From Streptomyces sp. NBC_01451 (GTDB lineage Bacteria > Actinomycetota > Actinomycetes > Streptomycetales > Streptomycetaceae), in assembly GCF_036227485.1 (NCBI RefSeq), contig NZ_CP109479.1:7068001-7132000 (forward strand): a stretch of DNA of 64,000 nt. The letters are read 5' to 3'. Every line of letters begins with the position of its first letter. The first letter of the stretch is position 1. Of the stretch, positions 25,881 through 35,655 are shown in pieces. A program made the translations under genes and the position numbers. The notes below the pieces were generated by a model. The model had not been told where the DNA came from and made no database searches. It was given only the letters and a program-made list of their open reading frames with translations.

Positions 25881-28800
25881 GTGGGATTCGTCGGGCGGTT
25901 GAGAGAACGTCGCCGGGAGGCCCGAGGGGCCGGCGAGGCGGCAAGTGCCATCTCCAGTGGCGGAGTTGACGTCGGGGGCGAGGCCGGGGGCGGGGAGACG
26001 TCCCGTCCCGGGTCCGGTACCCCGTCGGCCGGGTGGTCCGCGTTGCCGCCGATGCAGCGCGCGACCGCCGTCGGCCGGACGGGAGTTGCCGACGCGGGCT
26101 TCGCCGGCCGACTCACGACCTGGCAGAACCCCTCCTTCACCGGCACCCTCTCGCACGCCGTCCTCGACGACGCGCCGAGCGGTCTGGTGAGGGGGGCTCT
26201 CGTCGAGTCGCGGGGGCCGGGAACCGGACTTGAACTACCCTCGCGGTCACTGCCGTTGGCGATGGCTGAGGAGGGTACGGCGAGTGGGGCGGAGGGCGTC
26301 GCTTCGGCCTCCGCCGGTGCGGCCTCCGTTCAGCGCGTGGCGTTTCCGGGAGCGGTCGCCCGGGCGGCGGGGCCTCGGGTCGTGGCGGTGAGTGGTCCGG
26401 GAGATGGGCCGTCGTCCTCGGGGGCGGGGGCTTCTTCCGGTGTGTCCTCGCCGGGTGTGTCCTCGGGCGGGGGCTCGGTCCCTGCCGGGCGGGTGCCGGT
26501 TGTGGGGCGTCGCCCGGCTGCGGGGGCGCTGCCCGCTGCCGCCTGGGTGTCCTCTGCGGGTGCGGGTGCGGGTGCCGGTGCCGGTGCCGGTGCGGTTTCC
26601 GGTTCGGGGTCCGGGGGAGCGGTTGCCTCGGGTTCGAGTACGGGTGCTGCCCGGGGTCCGGCGGGTGCCGGGGGCTCCTCCGTTGCCGCCTCCTCGTCCG
26701 TGGCCGGGGCCGTGCCGCTGACCAGGGTCTCCGGCGCGCCGGTGGTGCAGCGGCGGACCTTGCCGGTGGCCAGGAAGGCTGCGGGTGCGGGTGCGGGGAG
26801 TTCCGGTGGGGTCGCGTCCACGGGTGCTCCCGGGGCTCCGGCCGCGTCGTCCGGTGCGGTGCCTGTCTCCCCGGATTCCTCGGCCGTCACCCCGTACGCG
26901 TCGGCGGCTTCCCTGCCGGGACCGGCCGCTGCCGTGGAGCCGGGCGCGCTTCCGGTGGGTTCGGCCGCTCCGTCCGTGGGACCGGCCGCCACCTCGGACG
27001 GGCCGACCCCGGCTGCCGCTCCCGTACGACCGACTGCGGCTTCCCCGGGTTCCGGCGTGGCGTCCGTGCAGTTGGCCCCCGGCGCGTCAGCGGCGGCCAC
27101 GGGCGGTGAGGCGCGCGGCGGTCATTCCGAACTGGGCCCGGCTGCCGCTTCGGCACGACCGGTCGCAGCCGCTTCCGCCGACACCTCGACGAGCCGGGTC
27201 GCCGCACCCGGCAGTTCTGCCCCGAGGGCTGCGGAACGGGCCGCCGATCACGTGCGCCCGGCCGCGGCGGCGCCGGGGACCCGACCGGGTCCCGCGTCTG
27301 CGGTGCCGGACGTGCCCGTGGTGCAGAGGGCCGCCTCGGCGGGGTCAACTGCGGCTCAGGCGAGGCCCGTTGCCGCGCCACCCGGACCGGGCCCCACGTC
27401 AGGGGGGCCCGATCCGGCGTCCGCGTCGGTGTCCGTGGCATCGCCGGGTGTCACGGGGTTGCGTTCCGCTTCGGCGGCGTCACAGTCCGGGTCGGCGGCG
27501 TCGTCGTCGGGTCCTGCCTCTCCGGGGCCGGGCGGGACCGTTGTGCGGACGTCCGCCGGTTCGGGCGGCGCGTCGACCGGCGTTCCGGTGGGGCCGGTTG
27601 CCCCGTCCGGGGGGCCGGGACCGGTGTCCGGTGGGGCGGTTGTACAGACGTCGACCGTTTCGGACGTGCCGAGGTCCGGCGCGTCGGATGTGCCCGTGGT
27701 GCAGAGGGCCGCCGCCGATTCCGCGGGGCAACCGACGGTCGTGCCGGTACGCCCGGTTGCCGCGACGCCAGGACCCGGCGCCGCCGCCCCTGCGGGAGCC
27801 CCGGCTGCTCCTGCTGCCGCACGGGACGTTTCCCCGATACACCCCGTCGCCACCCCGTCCGGCTCAAGTGCCGCTGTTTCACCACCGGTTGGGCCCTCCG
27901 CAGGACCGGACGCACGTCCGGTGCAGCGAGCCGCCACCCCGACGGGACCGGCGACCACCCCCGTCGTACCAGTCACCGCTTTCCCGAGCAGGACCCCGAC
28001 CCCGACCTCCGACGCCCCGTTCCGGCAGCCCGCGTCCGCCGACGTGCGAACCGGCGCCCCGGCCTCCTCCCAGGCACCCACTTCCGCGGCCCCGGGATCG
28101 GTCCCGGCGACGCCCGGCGCCCCGCGCGATGCCGTGCCCGTCACCCGGAGTGTGACGCAGACTTCTTCCCGGCCGCCGCACACCGTCGCGGCCCGGGCGT
28201 CGGACGCCGCACCCGTCGCCCCGGGGCCCGCCTCCCCTCAGGGGGCACCCTCTCGCCCCGGCACGAACCCGCCCGCTGCCGCCGTACCGGTCACCCCGGA
28301 CAAGCCCCTCGCCGGTCTGTCCGCCCCGATCCAGCGAACGGCAGCCACCGAGACCCGGCGCACGGCCCCGCCCGGGCCCGCTGCCCCGGCACCGAGCACG
28401 CCCCGTCGGCGCACTTCCCTGGGGGCGCCGCTCTCCGCACCGCCCGCGGGCGCCACGCCCCTGGTGGGACGCGGCACCCCGAAGCGCCCCGGCATCCCCA
28501 CGACACCGGCGCCGACACCCGCCGTCGGTGCGCCCGTCCAGCGGGCCGTCACGGCACCGCCGGCTCCCGTAACACCCGTACGCATGGGGGCAGTCGGGGC
28601 GCCCGGCACCGCAACTCCCGCGCCGGGTCTCCCCCCGTCGGCCCTCTCCGCGACAGCGGCGTCGATGCCGGCCCTCGGCTCGCCCGTCCAGCGTGCCGTC
28701 ATGACACCGGCGGATCCTGCGATTCCCGTATCCACCAGGCAAGTCGCCGTGTCCGGCGCGGCAGCTCCCGCGTCGGCCCTCTCGGCGCTGCCCCTCTCGG

Positions 28801-29423
28801 CGGCGAGCGCTCCCACCGAACCCCCCACCCCACTCACCCCCTCGGTACGCCCCACCCCACCCCGCGTCCAGCGGGCGCTCTCCTCCGCCCACCCCCTGAC
28901 CACGTCCGTCCCCGCCGCACCGGTCGCCGCGGGGGCAGCGCGGGCCCTCCCCGTCGTACCCAGGGCCGTCCCCCTGAGGCGTCCCGCGCCCACCGCGGGC
29001 CGGCCGACCGTGACGCCGGTCCGTCATGCCCCCGGGCCGGTTCCGTACAGCTCCGGCGGCAGCGCCCCCGTACAGCGCACGCAGGCCACCCCGCCGCGAC
29101 CGCCGATCGCCGGCGGCGCACCTCCGCAACCGCCGGCCGCACCCGCGCCCACGGCCGTCCGTATCCAGCGGATGCCCGCACCTCAGAACACCCCCCGGTC
29201 GTCACCCCCGCCCGCTGACCAGCCGTCGTCATCGTCCGAGTCCCGGGCCAAGTCGCGGAAGGCGGAGCCCGAATCCGATGCGGCCTTCGACGCCAAGGCC
29301 CTGAACGACCACCAGCTCGACGAACTCACCCACCGTCTGATCGACAGGGTCACCCGCAAGGTCCGTACCGAACTGCGTCTCGACCGTGAGCGCATCGGCA
29401 AGCTCCGCGACCCCCGTCACTGA
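25881..29423 (+). CDS. 1180-residue disordered CIS protein with repeated VQR motifs
   Basis: Start GTG 25881 behind GGAGGGG. It opens with a basic helix (GFVGRLRERRREARGAGEA). Nearly the whole length is Ala/Pro/Ser/Thr/Gly/Val-rich low complexity. At least twelve [VIM]QR motifs are spread through it, mostly as PVQRA or VVQRA. The last 60 residues are ordered and charged (FDAKALNDHQLDELTHRLIDR, then RLDRERIGKLRDPRH). No enzyme motif or signal peptide is visible. It sits where a tape-measure or scaffold gene could lie, between the tube genes and the baseplate genes, and no other tape-measure candidate exists in the locus. Alternatives are a cargo-docking hub or an effector carrier. Coding is certain, role unknown. 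Confidence 0.8.
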   Translation: MGFVGRLRERRREARGAGEAASAISSGGVDVGGEAGGGETSRPGSGTPSAGWSALPPMQRATAVGRTGVADAGFAGRLTTWQNPSFTGTLSHAVLDDAPSGLVRGALVESRGPGTGLELPSRSLPLAMAEEGTASGAEGVASASAGAASVQRVAFPGAVARAAGPRVVAVSGPGDGPSSSGAGASSGVSSPGVSSGGGSVPAGRVPVVGRRPAAGALPAAAWVSSAGAGAGAGAGAGAVSGSGSGGAVASGSSTGAARGPAGAGGSSVAASSSVAGAVPLTRVSGAPVVQRRTLPVARKAAGAGAGSSGGVASTGAPGAPAASSGAVPVSPDSSAVTPYASAASLPGPAAAVEPGALPVGSAAPSVGPAATSDGPTPAAAPVRPTAASPGSGVASVQLAPGASAAATGGEARGGHSELGPAAASARPVAAASADTSTSRVAAPGSSAPRAAERAADHVRPAAAAPGTRPGPASAVPDVPVVQRAASAGSTAAQARPVAAPPGPGPTSGGPDPASASVSVASPGVTGLRSASAASQSGSAASSSGPASPGPGGTVVRTSAGSGGASTGVPVGPVAPSGGPGPVSGGAVVQTSTVSDVPRSGASDVPVVQRAAADSAGQPTVVPVRPVAATPGPGAAAPAGAPAAPAAARDVSPIHPVATPSGSSAAVSPPVGPSAGPDARPVQRAATPTGPATTPVVPVTAFPSRTPTPTSDAPFRQPASADVRTGAPASSQAPTSAAPGSVPATPGAPRDAVPVTRSVTQTSSRPPHTVAARASDAAPVAPGPASPQGAPSRPGTNPPAAAVPVTPDKPLAGLSAPIQRTAATETRRTAPPGPAAPAPSTPRRRTSLGAPLSAPPAGATPLVGRGTPKRPGIPTTPAPTPAVGAPVQRAVTAPPAPVTPVRMGAVGAPGTATPAPGLPPSALSATAASMPALGSPVQRAVMTPADPAIPVSTRQVAVSGAAAPASALSALPLSAASAPTEPPTPLTPSVRPTPPRVQRALSSAHPLTTSVPAAPVAAGAARALPVVPRAVPLRRPAPTAGRPTVTPVRHAPGPVPYSSGGSAPVQRTQATPPRPPIAGGAPPQPPAAPAPTAVRIQRMPAPQNTPRSSPPPADQPSSSSESRAKSRKAEPESDAAFDAKALNDHQLDELTHRLIDRVTRKVRTELRLDRERIGKLRDPRH

Positions 29424-29510
29424 CCCGTCCGCACCGACGCGTCCGCAACCACAACTCCAAACAACTCCAAGCCCGACTCCGCACTCTGACAAGTCTGTTG
29501 AAAGGCCCCG

Positions 29511-29936
29511 ATGTCCACCGATACCGACCCGGGCTCCACCATCTTCTTCACCCTCACCATCGACGGCGAGAGCCTCGGTTACTTCAACGGGTGCGAGGGA
29601 CTGTCGTCCGCGGTGGAGATCGAGCACCACCAGGAGGGCGGCAACAACGGGTTCGTGTGGGCGCTTCCGTCACGCGTGACGTTCTCGAACATCCGGCTCA
29701 CCCGGCCGCTGACGCCGGACACCTCCAAGGTCGCCGCCTGGATCTCGAGCGTGACCACCGGAGTCACCCGGCCCACCGCCCAGATCGCGGCACTGCGCGC
29801 GGACGGGTCGGAGGTCGCGCGCTGGGGGCTCATCGACGTACTGCCCGTGAGCTGGCAGGGCCCCTCCCTGGACCCCGCGAACCCGAGCGTCGCCACGGAG
29901 GTCCTGGAGATCACCCACCACGGGTTCACGGACTGA
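29511..29936 (+). CDS. Second tube-family protein (tube initiator-like)
   Basis: 141 residues from ATG 29511 behind GAAAGG. Phage T4 gp19-like fold: STIFFTLTIDGESLGYFNGCEGLSSAVEIEHHQEGGNNG, RVTFSNIRLTRPLT, and a terminal VATEVLEITHHGFTD strand. It is diverged from the tube gene at 24790, as expected for Pvc5/Afp5-like proteins that join the spike/baseplate to the first tube ring. Its place just before the LysM baseplate gene supports this. Confidence 0.87.
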   Translation: MSTDTDPGSTIFFTLTIDGESLGYFNGCEGLSSAVEIEHHQEGGNNGFVWALPSRVTFSNIRLTRPLTPDTSKVAAWISSVTTGVTRPTAQIAALRADGSEVARWGLIDVLPVSWQGPSLDPANPSVATEVLEITHHGFTD

Positions 29937-30005
29937 TCGAGCGGACTCATCGAGCGGACAGAACCGGCGGACCGGGCGAGCGGACTGAGAAGGGCGGCGA
30001 AGGAC

Positions 30006-30740
30006 ATGGCAAAGGGAAGCAAGGGCGGCAAGGGCGGCGCCGGGAAGAGCCTGGTGCGGGCCACGCTGGCCGTTCACGAGCCGCCGATCGGCTACAGCAC
30101 CACACCGGGCGGGCTCATCAAGAACTTCAGCTTCGACTTCAACCCCTCCCAGCTCTCGCTCAGCCGCCGCGCCCAGTGGAAGACCACTCCCACGGCGGCT
30201 GTCCGCGACGGTTCGCTGCCGGAGTTCCTGGGGCCGCTGCCGCGTGAGATGACCGTCGAGATCTTCCTCGACTCCTCCGACGAGCCGAGCAGCAACAGTG
30301 TGCTGAAGAAGGTCGAGGCGCTCTTCTCCTGCTGCGAGACGACCGCGAAGAGCATCGCCGCCAACCAGCCGTCGACCCCCTGGGTCGTTTTCGAGTGGGG
30401 GTCGTTCTCCACCGCGCGGTTCACCGCGTACGTCAGTTCCGTGGACGCGACCTACACCCTGTTCGGGACGACCGGTGTGCCCATCCGGGCCACCTGCCAG
30501 GTGAATCTGCACGAGATCCCCAGCAAGACCAAGGGACAGAACCCGACGTCGGGCGCGCTCACCGCGCAGCGTGTGCACCGGGTCGTCGCCGGGGACTCGC
30601 TTCAGTCGCTCGCCTGGCGGGAGTACGGGGACGCGACCGCCTGGCGGACCATCGCCGAGCGCAACGGCATCGACGACCCGAACCGGCTGGCGAACGGGCG
30701 CGAACTCATCCTGCCCGCCGCCGAGGAGATGGGCGCCTGA
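30006..30740 (+). CDS. LysM-containing baseplate protein (Pvc7-like)
   Basis: 244 residues from ATG 30006. A Lys/Gly-rich start (AKGSKGGKGGAGKS) precedes a beta-rich body with FNPSQLSLSRRAQWKTTP and WGSFSTARFTAYVSSVDATYTLF, typical of gp53/Pvc7 baseplate hub proteins. A C-terminal LysM of about 48 residues covers about 190-238 (VHRVVAGDSLQSLAWREYG). In CIS particles this protein clamps spike and tube rings together; the LysM here is structural, not wall-binding, by analogy. The stop overlaps the spike start (TGATG). Confidence 0.88.
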   Translation: MAKGSKGGKGGAGKSLVRATLAVHEPPIGYSTTPGGLIKNFSFDFNPSQLSLSRRAQWKTTPTAAVRDGSLPEFLGPLPREMTVEIFLDSSDEPSSNSVLKKVEALFSCCETTAKSIAANQPSTPWVVFEWGSFSTARFTAYVSSVDATYTLFGTTGVPIRATCQVNLHEIPSKTKGQNPTSGALTAQRVHRVVAGDSLQSLAWREYGDATAWRTIAERNGIDDPNRLANGRELILPAAEEMGA

Positions 30741-32620
30741 TGGTCCAGATCGCCTTCTCCAGCCTCCTGAGCGTGAAGATCGGGGGCGCGAAGCTGCCCG
30801 ACGACGTCGCCTGCCTGCTCGTCGGCGGCTGGGTCGACCTGGGCGCCGGGGTGCCCGGGGCTTTCCGGATCACCTTCCGCGACCCGCGCCACCTCGTCCT
30901 CGGCCTGCTCGGTGTCGACTTCGGAACTCCCGTGGTCCTGGCGCCCGTTGCCGCCGGGCAGGGGGCCGGCGACCCGTTGATCACCGGTGAGGTCACCGGT
31001 ATGGAGACCGACTACGACGGCACCGGCACCTTCACCGTCATCCGTGGCTACGACCCCGGGCACCGACTGATGCGGCAGAGCCGGGTGGCCGCCTACCGCA
31101 ACCAGACCGCCTCGGACATCGTCCGAAAGGTCGTCGCCACGGCGGGAGTCCAGGTCGGGAGGATCCAGGCCACCAAGACCGTCTACGAGTTCATCAGCCA
31201 GGCCAATGTGACCGACTGGGACTTCCTCGCGCGGCTCGCCGACGAGAACGAGATGGTCATGTCCCTCGACGCGAAAGGGAAGTTCCAGTTCGTCAAGCCC
31301 GACCCGGCGTCCGGCGCGCCCCCGGTCAGTACCCCGGGTGAGAAGAGCCCGTTCGTGCTGGAGGGCGGTACGGACGTACTGCGCTGCCGGGCCGCCGTCA
31401 CCTCCGCCGACCAGATCGCCAAGGTCGAGGCGCGGGGCTGGGACGTGACGACCAAGAAGAAGCTCACCGCCACCGCACCGGCCGCCACCACCCCCCTCAT
31501 CGGCATCGGCACCACCCCGAAGAAGGCCTCCGCGCCCTTCAAGGCGGGCCTGCTCGTCGAGACGGACACGCCGTACGACCGCCAGTCCGAGGTCAGGTTC
31601 GCGGCCGACGCCCTCGCCGACGACGTCACCTCCTCCTTCGCCGAGCTGGAGGTCACCGTGCGCGGAAATCCCAAGCTGCGGCCGGGAATTCCGGTGACCC
31701 TGGCCGACGTCGGCAAGCCCTTCGAGGGCAAGTACACCTGCACCTCCGTACGGCACGTCTTCGGCGACGGCGACCACTACGAGACCCTGGTGACGGTCAG
31801 CGGACGCCAGTGGCGCTCCTTGTTCGGCCTCACCTCCGGCGGCGCCGCGACCACCGCACCCCGGCTGCCGGGCGTCGCCAACGCGCTGGTCACGGACGTA
31901 CAGGACCCCCTGAAACAGGGGCGGGTGAAGCTTCAGTTCCCCTGGCTGGACGACGCGTACGTGAGTGACTGGACGCGGGTCGTGCAGCTGGGTGGGAAGG
32001 GCGGGGGCGGGATCTTTCCGCTCGACGTGGGGGACGAGGTGCTGGTCTCCTTCGATCGGGGGGCACTTGACCATCCCTTCGTCGTCGGCGGGCTCTACAA
32101 CGGGCGGGACAAGCCGACCGTCGTCAAGGACGTGTGGCTGCACGACCCGCTGAAGAAGAAGGCCATCCGGCACACCCTGTCCGACCGGGACGGCAACCGG
32201 GTCGACCTGCTCAGCCAGCAGACGGGCCTGCGCAAACAGGGTGTGCGCATCGCCAGCGGCAACGACAAACTGACCATCAACCTCGACCGCACCAAGACCG
32301 AGATCACCGTGGACAGCAGGGGTTCCGTCAGCATCACGGGCGGCACCTCGGTGTCCGTGGACGCCGGCACCGATCTGACGCTGAGCGCCCGACGGGCCGT
32401 CAACATCAGAAGCGGCGGCATCCTCAGCCTCCAGGGCCGAGGCATCGTCAGCCTCAAGTCGCTCGGCGGCGCGGTCAACGTGGACGCGCTCGGCGCCCTC
32501 AGCCTCAGCGGGAAGGGCACCGTCCAGATCAACTCCGTCGCCAACGTGAGCCTTCGGGCGCTCAACCTCAAGCTGGACGGCATCGTGCTGGTCAACAACA
32601 AGCCGTATCCGATCCCGTGA
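30740..32620 (+). CDS. VgrG/Pvc8-like spike protein
   Basis: 626 residues from ATG 30740, overlapping the preceding stop. The gp27-like half covers about 1-365 (DWDFLARLADENEMVMSLD near 165, typical of VgrG). It is followed by a gp5-like OB-fold with DVQDPLKQGRVKLQFPWLDD near 395 and DVGDEVLVSFDRGALDHPFVVGGLYN near 430. The end is a beta-helix of short VxI/VxL repeats (about 500-620). The trimeric spike punctures the target envelope. No C-terminal enzymatic extension and no separate PAAR tip gene are visible in the locus. The assignment is very sure. Confidence 0.92.
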   Translation: MVQIAFSSLLSVKIGGAKLPDDVACLLVGGWVDLGAGVPGAFRITFRDPRHLVLGLLGVDFGTPVVLAPVAAGQGAGDPLITGEVTGMETDYDGTGTFTVIRGYDPGHRLMRQSRVAAYRNQTASDIVRKVVATAGVQVGRIQATKTVYEFISQANVTDWDFLARLADENEMVMSLDAKGKFQFVKPDPASGAPPVSTPGEKSPFVLEGGTDVLRCRAAVTSADQIAKVEARGWDVTTKKKLTATAPAATTPLIGIGTTPKKASAPFKAGLLVETDTPYDRQSEVRFAADALADDVTSSFAELEVTVRGNPKLRPGIPVTLADVGKPFEGKYTCTSVRHVFGDGDHYETLVTVSGRQWRSLFGLTSGGAATTAPRLPGVANALVTDVQDPLKQGRVKLQFPWLDDAYVSDWTRVVQLGGKGGGGIFPLDVGDEVLVSFDRGALDHPFVVGGLYNGRDKPTVVKDVWLHDPLKKKAIRHTLSDRDGNRVDLLSQQTGLRKQGVRIASGNDKLTINLDRTKTEITVDSRGSVSITGGTSVSVDAGTDLTLSARRAVNIRSGGILSLQGRGIVSLKSLGGAVNVDALGALSLSGKGTVQINSVANVSLRALNLKLDGIVLVNNKPYPIP

Positions 32621-32689
32621 CAACAAGCGACAACCGTCAAGTTCCTGGTCCTGAGAAGTGTGCGGAGAAGAAGGCAGGTGGGTCTGAGG

Positions 32690-33133
32690 ATGGCCGAGCA
32701 GTTCGTCGGTTCCGGGTGGGCGTTCCCGCTGCGCATCGGGCCCACCGGGGGCATCGCCCTCGTCAGCGGGGAACGGGAGGTCGAGGAGGCCATCCGGCTC
32801 GTCCTCGCCACCGCGCCCGGGGAACGGCCGATGCGGCCCGAGTTCGGCTGCGCCATCCATGACATGGTCTTCGCGCCGGTCAACGAGGCCACCGCCGGGC
32901 GCATCCAGCACGAGGTGTACACCAGCCTCGACCGCTGGGAGCCGCGCATCGAGGTCGACGACGTCGAGGTCACCGCCGGTGCCGAACAGGGCGTGCTGTT
33001 CATCGACGTCCGCTACTCGATCCGCGGCACCAACAACCCGCGCAGTCTCGTCTTCCCCTTCTACGTCATCCCCTCCCACGAGGAACCCGACGCGTCCGGC
33101 GATGCGGGCAACTCCCCTGAAAGCGACCGCTGA
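32690..33133 (+). CDS. GPW/gp25 baseplate protein
   Basis: 147 residues from ATG 32690 (AEQFVGSGWAFPLRIGPTGG); GTG 32678 is an alternative start. The gp25 core is evident: EREVEEAIRLVLATAPGERPMRPEFGCAIHDMVF, with the conserved glutamate-rich helix and EFG motif, and later DVRYSIRGTNNPRSLVFPFYV. gp25 nucleates sheath assembly at the baseplate in phages, T6SS (TssE) and CIS. It lies 69 bases after the spike gene and six bases before the baseplate J-like gene. Confidence 0.92.
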   Translation: MAEQFVGSGWAFPLRIGPTGGIALVSGEREVEEAIRLVLATAPGERPMRPEFGCAIHDMVFAPVNEATAGRIQHEVYTSLDRWEPRIEVDDVEVTAGAEQGVLFIDVRYSIRGTNNPRSLVFPFYVIPSHEEPDASGDAGNSPESDR

Positions 33134-33139
33134 TCACCG

Positions 33140-35101
33140 ATGGCTCTGCCTTCCCCGAACCTTGACGACCGCCGCTTCCAGCAGTTCGTCGACGACGCCA
33201 AGCGTTACATCCAGCAGCGCGCCCCGGAGTGGACCGACCACAACGTCTCCGACCCCGGCGTCACCCTCGTGGAGACGGTCGCGCACATGGCGGACCAGAT
33301 CGTCTACCGCCTCAACCGCGTCCCGGAGAAGAACCACCTCGCCTTCCTCGACCTCGTCGGCATCACCCTCTTCCCGCCCTCGGCGGCCCGCACGGACGTG
33401 ACGTTCTGGCTGTCGGCACCGCAGGAGGAGACCGTGCTGCTGCCGCCGGGGACCGAGGCGGCCACCCTCCGCACCGAGAGCGAGGAGGCCGTCGTCTTCG
33501 CCACGGAACGCGAACTCGCTGTAGTGCCCTGCGAGTTGGGGCACCTTGTCGTGCAGGGCAACGGTGTGCCCGTCGCCGACCGTACCGCCGACCTCACCGA
33601 GGGCAAGGACGTGCTGTGCTTCACCGAGGCCCCGAGCCCCGGCGACTGCATGCTGTTCGGGCTGACCGCGGCCGTACCGCACTGCGCGGTCGCCCTCGAC
33701 CTCGACAGCCGGGTCGACGGCGTCGGCGTGGACCCGCGGCAGCCGCCGCTGCTCTGGGAGGCGTGGACCGAGGACGGCTGGGCGGCCTGCGAGGTCGACC
33801 GGGACGGCACCGGCGGCCTCAACCGGCCCGGCGAGGTCGTCCTGCACGTCCCCGGCGGCCACACCCTCTCCCGCACCGGCGGCCGGGAGGCCGGCTGGTT
33901 GCGCTGCCGGGTCACCGAACCCCTCAACAACCAGCCCTTCTACACCACTTCACCGACCATCCGGTCCGCCGAGGCGTTCACGATGGGCGGCACCACCCGC
34001 GCCGTCCACGCGGAAACCGTGTACGACGAGGCACTCGGCGAGTCCACCGGCCTGCCCGGGCAACGGCTGCGCCTGGCCAACGCGCCCGTCGTCGGCGACG
34101 ACCCGCCCCTGCTCCTCCAGTCCGCCGCCGGCCCCGAGGGCTGGACGGACTGGCAGGTCGTCCCGCACTTCTCCGCCTCCGCCGCCGACGACCGCCACCT
34201 CACCCTCGACGCCGCGACCGGCGAGATCGCCTTCGGCCCCGCCGTCCGCGAACCCGACGGCACCCTGCGCCAGTACGGAGCCGTCCCGCCCAAGGGCGCG
34301 GTCCTGCGCGCCCGCCGCTACCGCACCGGCGGGGGCAGGGCCGGCAACGTCGCCCGGGGTGCCGTACAGGTGCTGCGCAGCTCGATCCCGTACGTCTCCG
34401 AGGTCGTCAACCGGGAGGCCGCGCGCGGCGGGGTCGACGGCGAGACCGTCGAGGAGGCGAAGGTCCGGGCACCGATCACCCTGCGCGCCCAGGAACGCGC
34501 GGTCACCCTCCGGGACTACGAGGAGCTGGCGCGCCGTGCCGCCCCCGAGACCGCCCGGATCACCTGCCTGGAAGGCGACGAGGGGGAGCACGGGTCGTAC
34601 GCCGTACGGGTGCTGGTCGTGCCGCAAGCCGTTCCCGACCCGGGCGGTCGGCTTCGCTTCGAGCAACTCGTCCCCGGTGACGCCCTGTTGCAGCGCATCA
34701 CCCGCCATCTCGACGAACGCCGGCTGATCGGGACGCGGTTGGCGGTGGGACCGCCCTTCTACCAGGGCGTCACGGTGGTCGCCACCGTGCACGCCTTCCG
34801 GGGCGTCGACACGGACCGGGTACGCCGGAAGGCGCACGACGCCCTCTACCGCCACCTCGATCCGCTCACCGGCGGCACCGACGGCAAGGGCTGGCCCTTC
34901 GGACGACCCGTGCAGTCCGGCGAGGTCTTCGCGGTCCTGCAACGCGTACCCGGCGTCGAACTGGTCGACGAGGTGCAACTGCATCCGGCCGACCCGCTCA
35001 CCGGCAAACGCGGCGAGGCGACGAACCGTATCGATCTCGCTCCGCCGTCCCTGGTCTTCTCCTTCGACCACCGGGTGCGTGTGATCGGGGACGGCTCATG
35101 A
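33140..35101 (+). CDS. Baseplate wedge protein (gpJ/gp6, Pvc11-like)
   Basis: 653 residues from ATG 33140. It begins with the CIS/phage baseplate-J opening FQQFVDDAKRYIQQRAPEWTDHNVSDPGVTLVE. Also present are YRLNRVPEKNHLAFLDLVGI near 55 and the late gpJ core with RAQERAVTLRDYEELARRA near 450 followed by the conserved baseplate C-terminal domain. Wedges form the ring that holds the spike and triggers sheath contraction. The stop overlaps the start of the next gene (ATGA). Confidence 0.9.
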   Translation: MALPSPNLDDRRFQQFVDDAKRYIQQRAPEWTDHNVSDPGVTLVETVAHMADQIVYRLNRVPEKNHLAFLDLVGITLFPPSAARTDVTFWLSAPQEETVLLPPGTEAATLRTESEEAVVFATERELAVVPCELGHLVVQGNGVPVADRTADLTEGKDVLCFTEAPSPGDCMLFGLTAAVPHCAVALDLDSRVDGVGVDPRQPPLLWEAWTEDGWAACEVDRDGTGGLNRPGEVVLHVPGGHTLSRTGGREAGWLRCRVTEPLNNQPFYTTSPTIRSAEAFTMGGTTRAVHAETVYDEALGESTGLPGQRLRLANAPVVGDDPPLLLQSAAGPEGWTDWQVVPHFSASAADDRHLTLDAATGEIAFGPAVREPDGTLRQYGAVPPKGAVLRARRYRTGGGRAGNVARGAVQVLRSSIPYVSEVVNREAARGGVDGETVEEAKVRAPITLRAQERAVTLRDYEELARRAAPETARITCLEGDEGEHGSYAVRVLVVPQAVPDPGGRLRFEQLVPGDALLQRITRHLDERRLIGTRLAVGPPFYQGVTVVATVHAFRGVDTDRVRRKAHDALYRHLDPLTGGTDGKGWPFGRPVQSGEVFAVLQRVPGVELVDEVQLHPADPLTGKRGEATNRIDLAPPSLVFSFDHRVRVIGDGS

Positions 35102-35655
35102 GAGGTTCCATCGACGGACTCGGCTCCTCCGCGCCCATCGGCGCGATGCTCCCGGCGGTCTTCGCCGACGACGACCTGGCCCAGCGCTTCGTCGCGGGAC
35201 TCGACGACGTCGTGGCCCCCATCCTCAACGCACTCGACTGCCTGGACTCCTACTTCACCCCGTCCCTGGCCCCCCTCGACTTCGCCACCTGGCTCGGCAG
35301 CTGGGTCGGCGCCGAGACCGACGGCACCGAACCCGAGGACCGGCTGCGCGCCGCCGTCGCCGCCGCCGCGTATCTGCACCGGGTACGGGGCACCCGGCGA
35401 GGACTGTCCGAGGCCGTACGGCTCGCCTTCGGGGTGACCCCCGAGATCAGCGAGAGCGGCGGCGCCGACTGGCACGCCAGGCCCCTCGGACCGGTCCCCG
35501 GCGACCGCCGACCCCATCTGCACGTCCATCTGCGGCTGCCCGACCCGACAGCCGCGGACGAACACCGGCTGGACAGCCTCGTGGCCGCAGCCCGCCCCGC
35601 CCACATGCCCTACACGGTCAAGGTGACCGCCGCCGAAAGGACCCCGGAAAGATGA
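35098..35655 (+). CDS. Baseplate protein, phage tail protein I-like (Pvc12-like)
   Basis: 185 residues, ATGA-overlapping the wedge gene. The gpI/gp7-type pattern is seen in AQRFVAGLDDVVAPILNALDCLDSYFTPSLAPLDFATWLGSWVG and in LRAAVAAAAYLHRVRGTRRGLSEAVRLAFG. It partners the baseplate J-like protein in the wedge. It is short for a Pvc12 homologue, consistent with the absence of a fibre-binding C-terminus. The stop again overlaps the next start (ATGA). Confidence 0.87.
   Translation: MRGSIDGLGSSAPIGAMLPAVFADDDLAQRFVAGLDDVVAPILNALDCLDSYFTPSLAPLDFATWLGSWVGAETDGTEPEDRLRAAVAAAAYLHRVRGTRRGLSEAVRLAFGVTPEISESGGADWHARPLGPVPGDRRPHLHVHLRLPDPTAADEHRLDSLVAAARPAHMPYTVKVTAAERTPER

Noticed and set aside
26785..28155. 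Arg/Pro-rich alternative frame inside the VQR protein gene
   Set aside because: It is an out-of-frame reading of a GC-rich low-complexity gene; the VQR frame alone continues into the ordered C-terminal domain.
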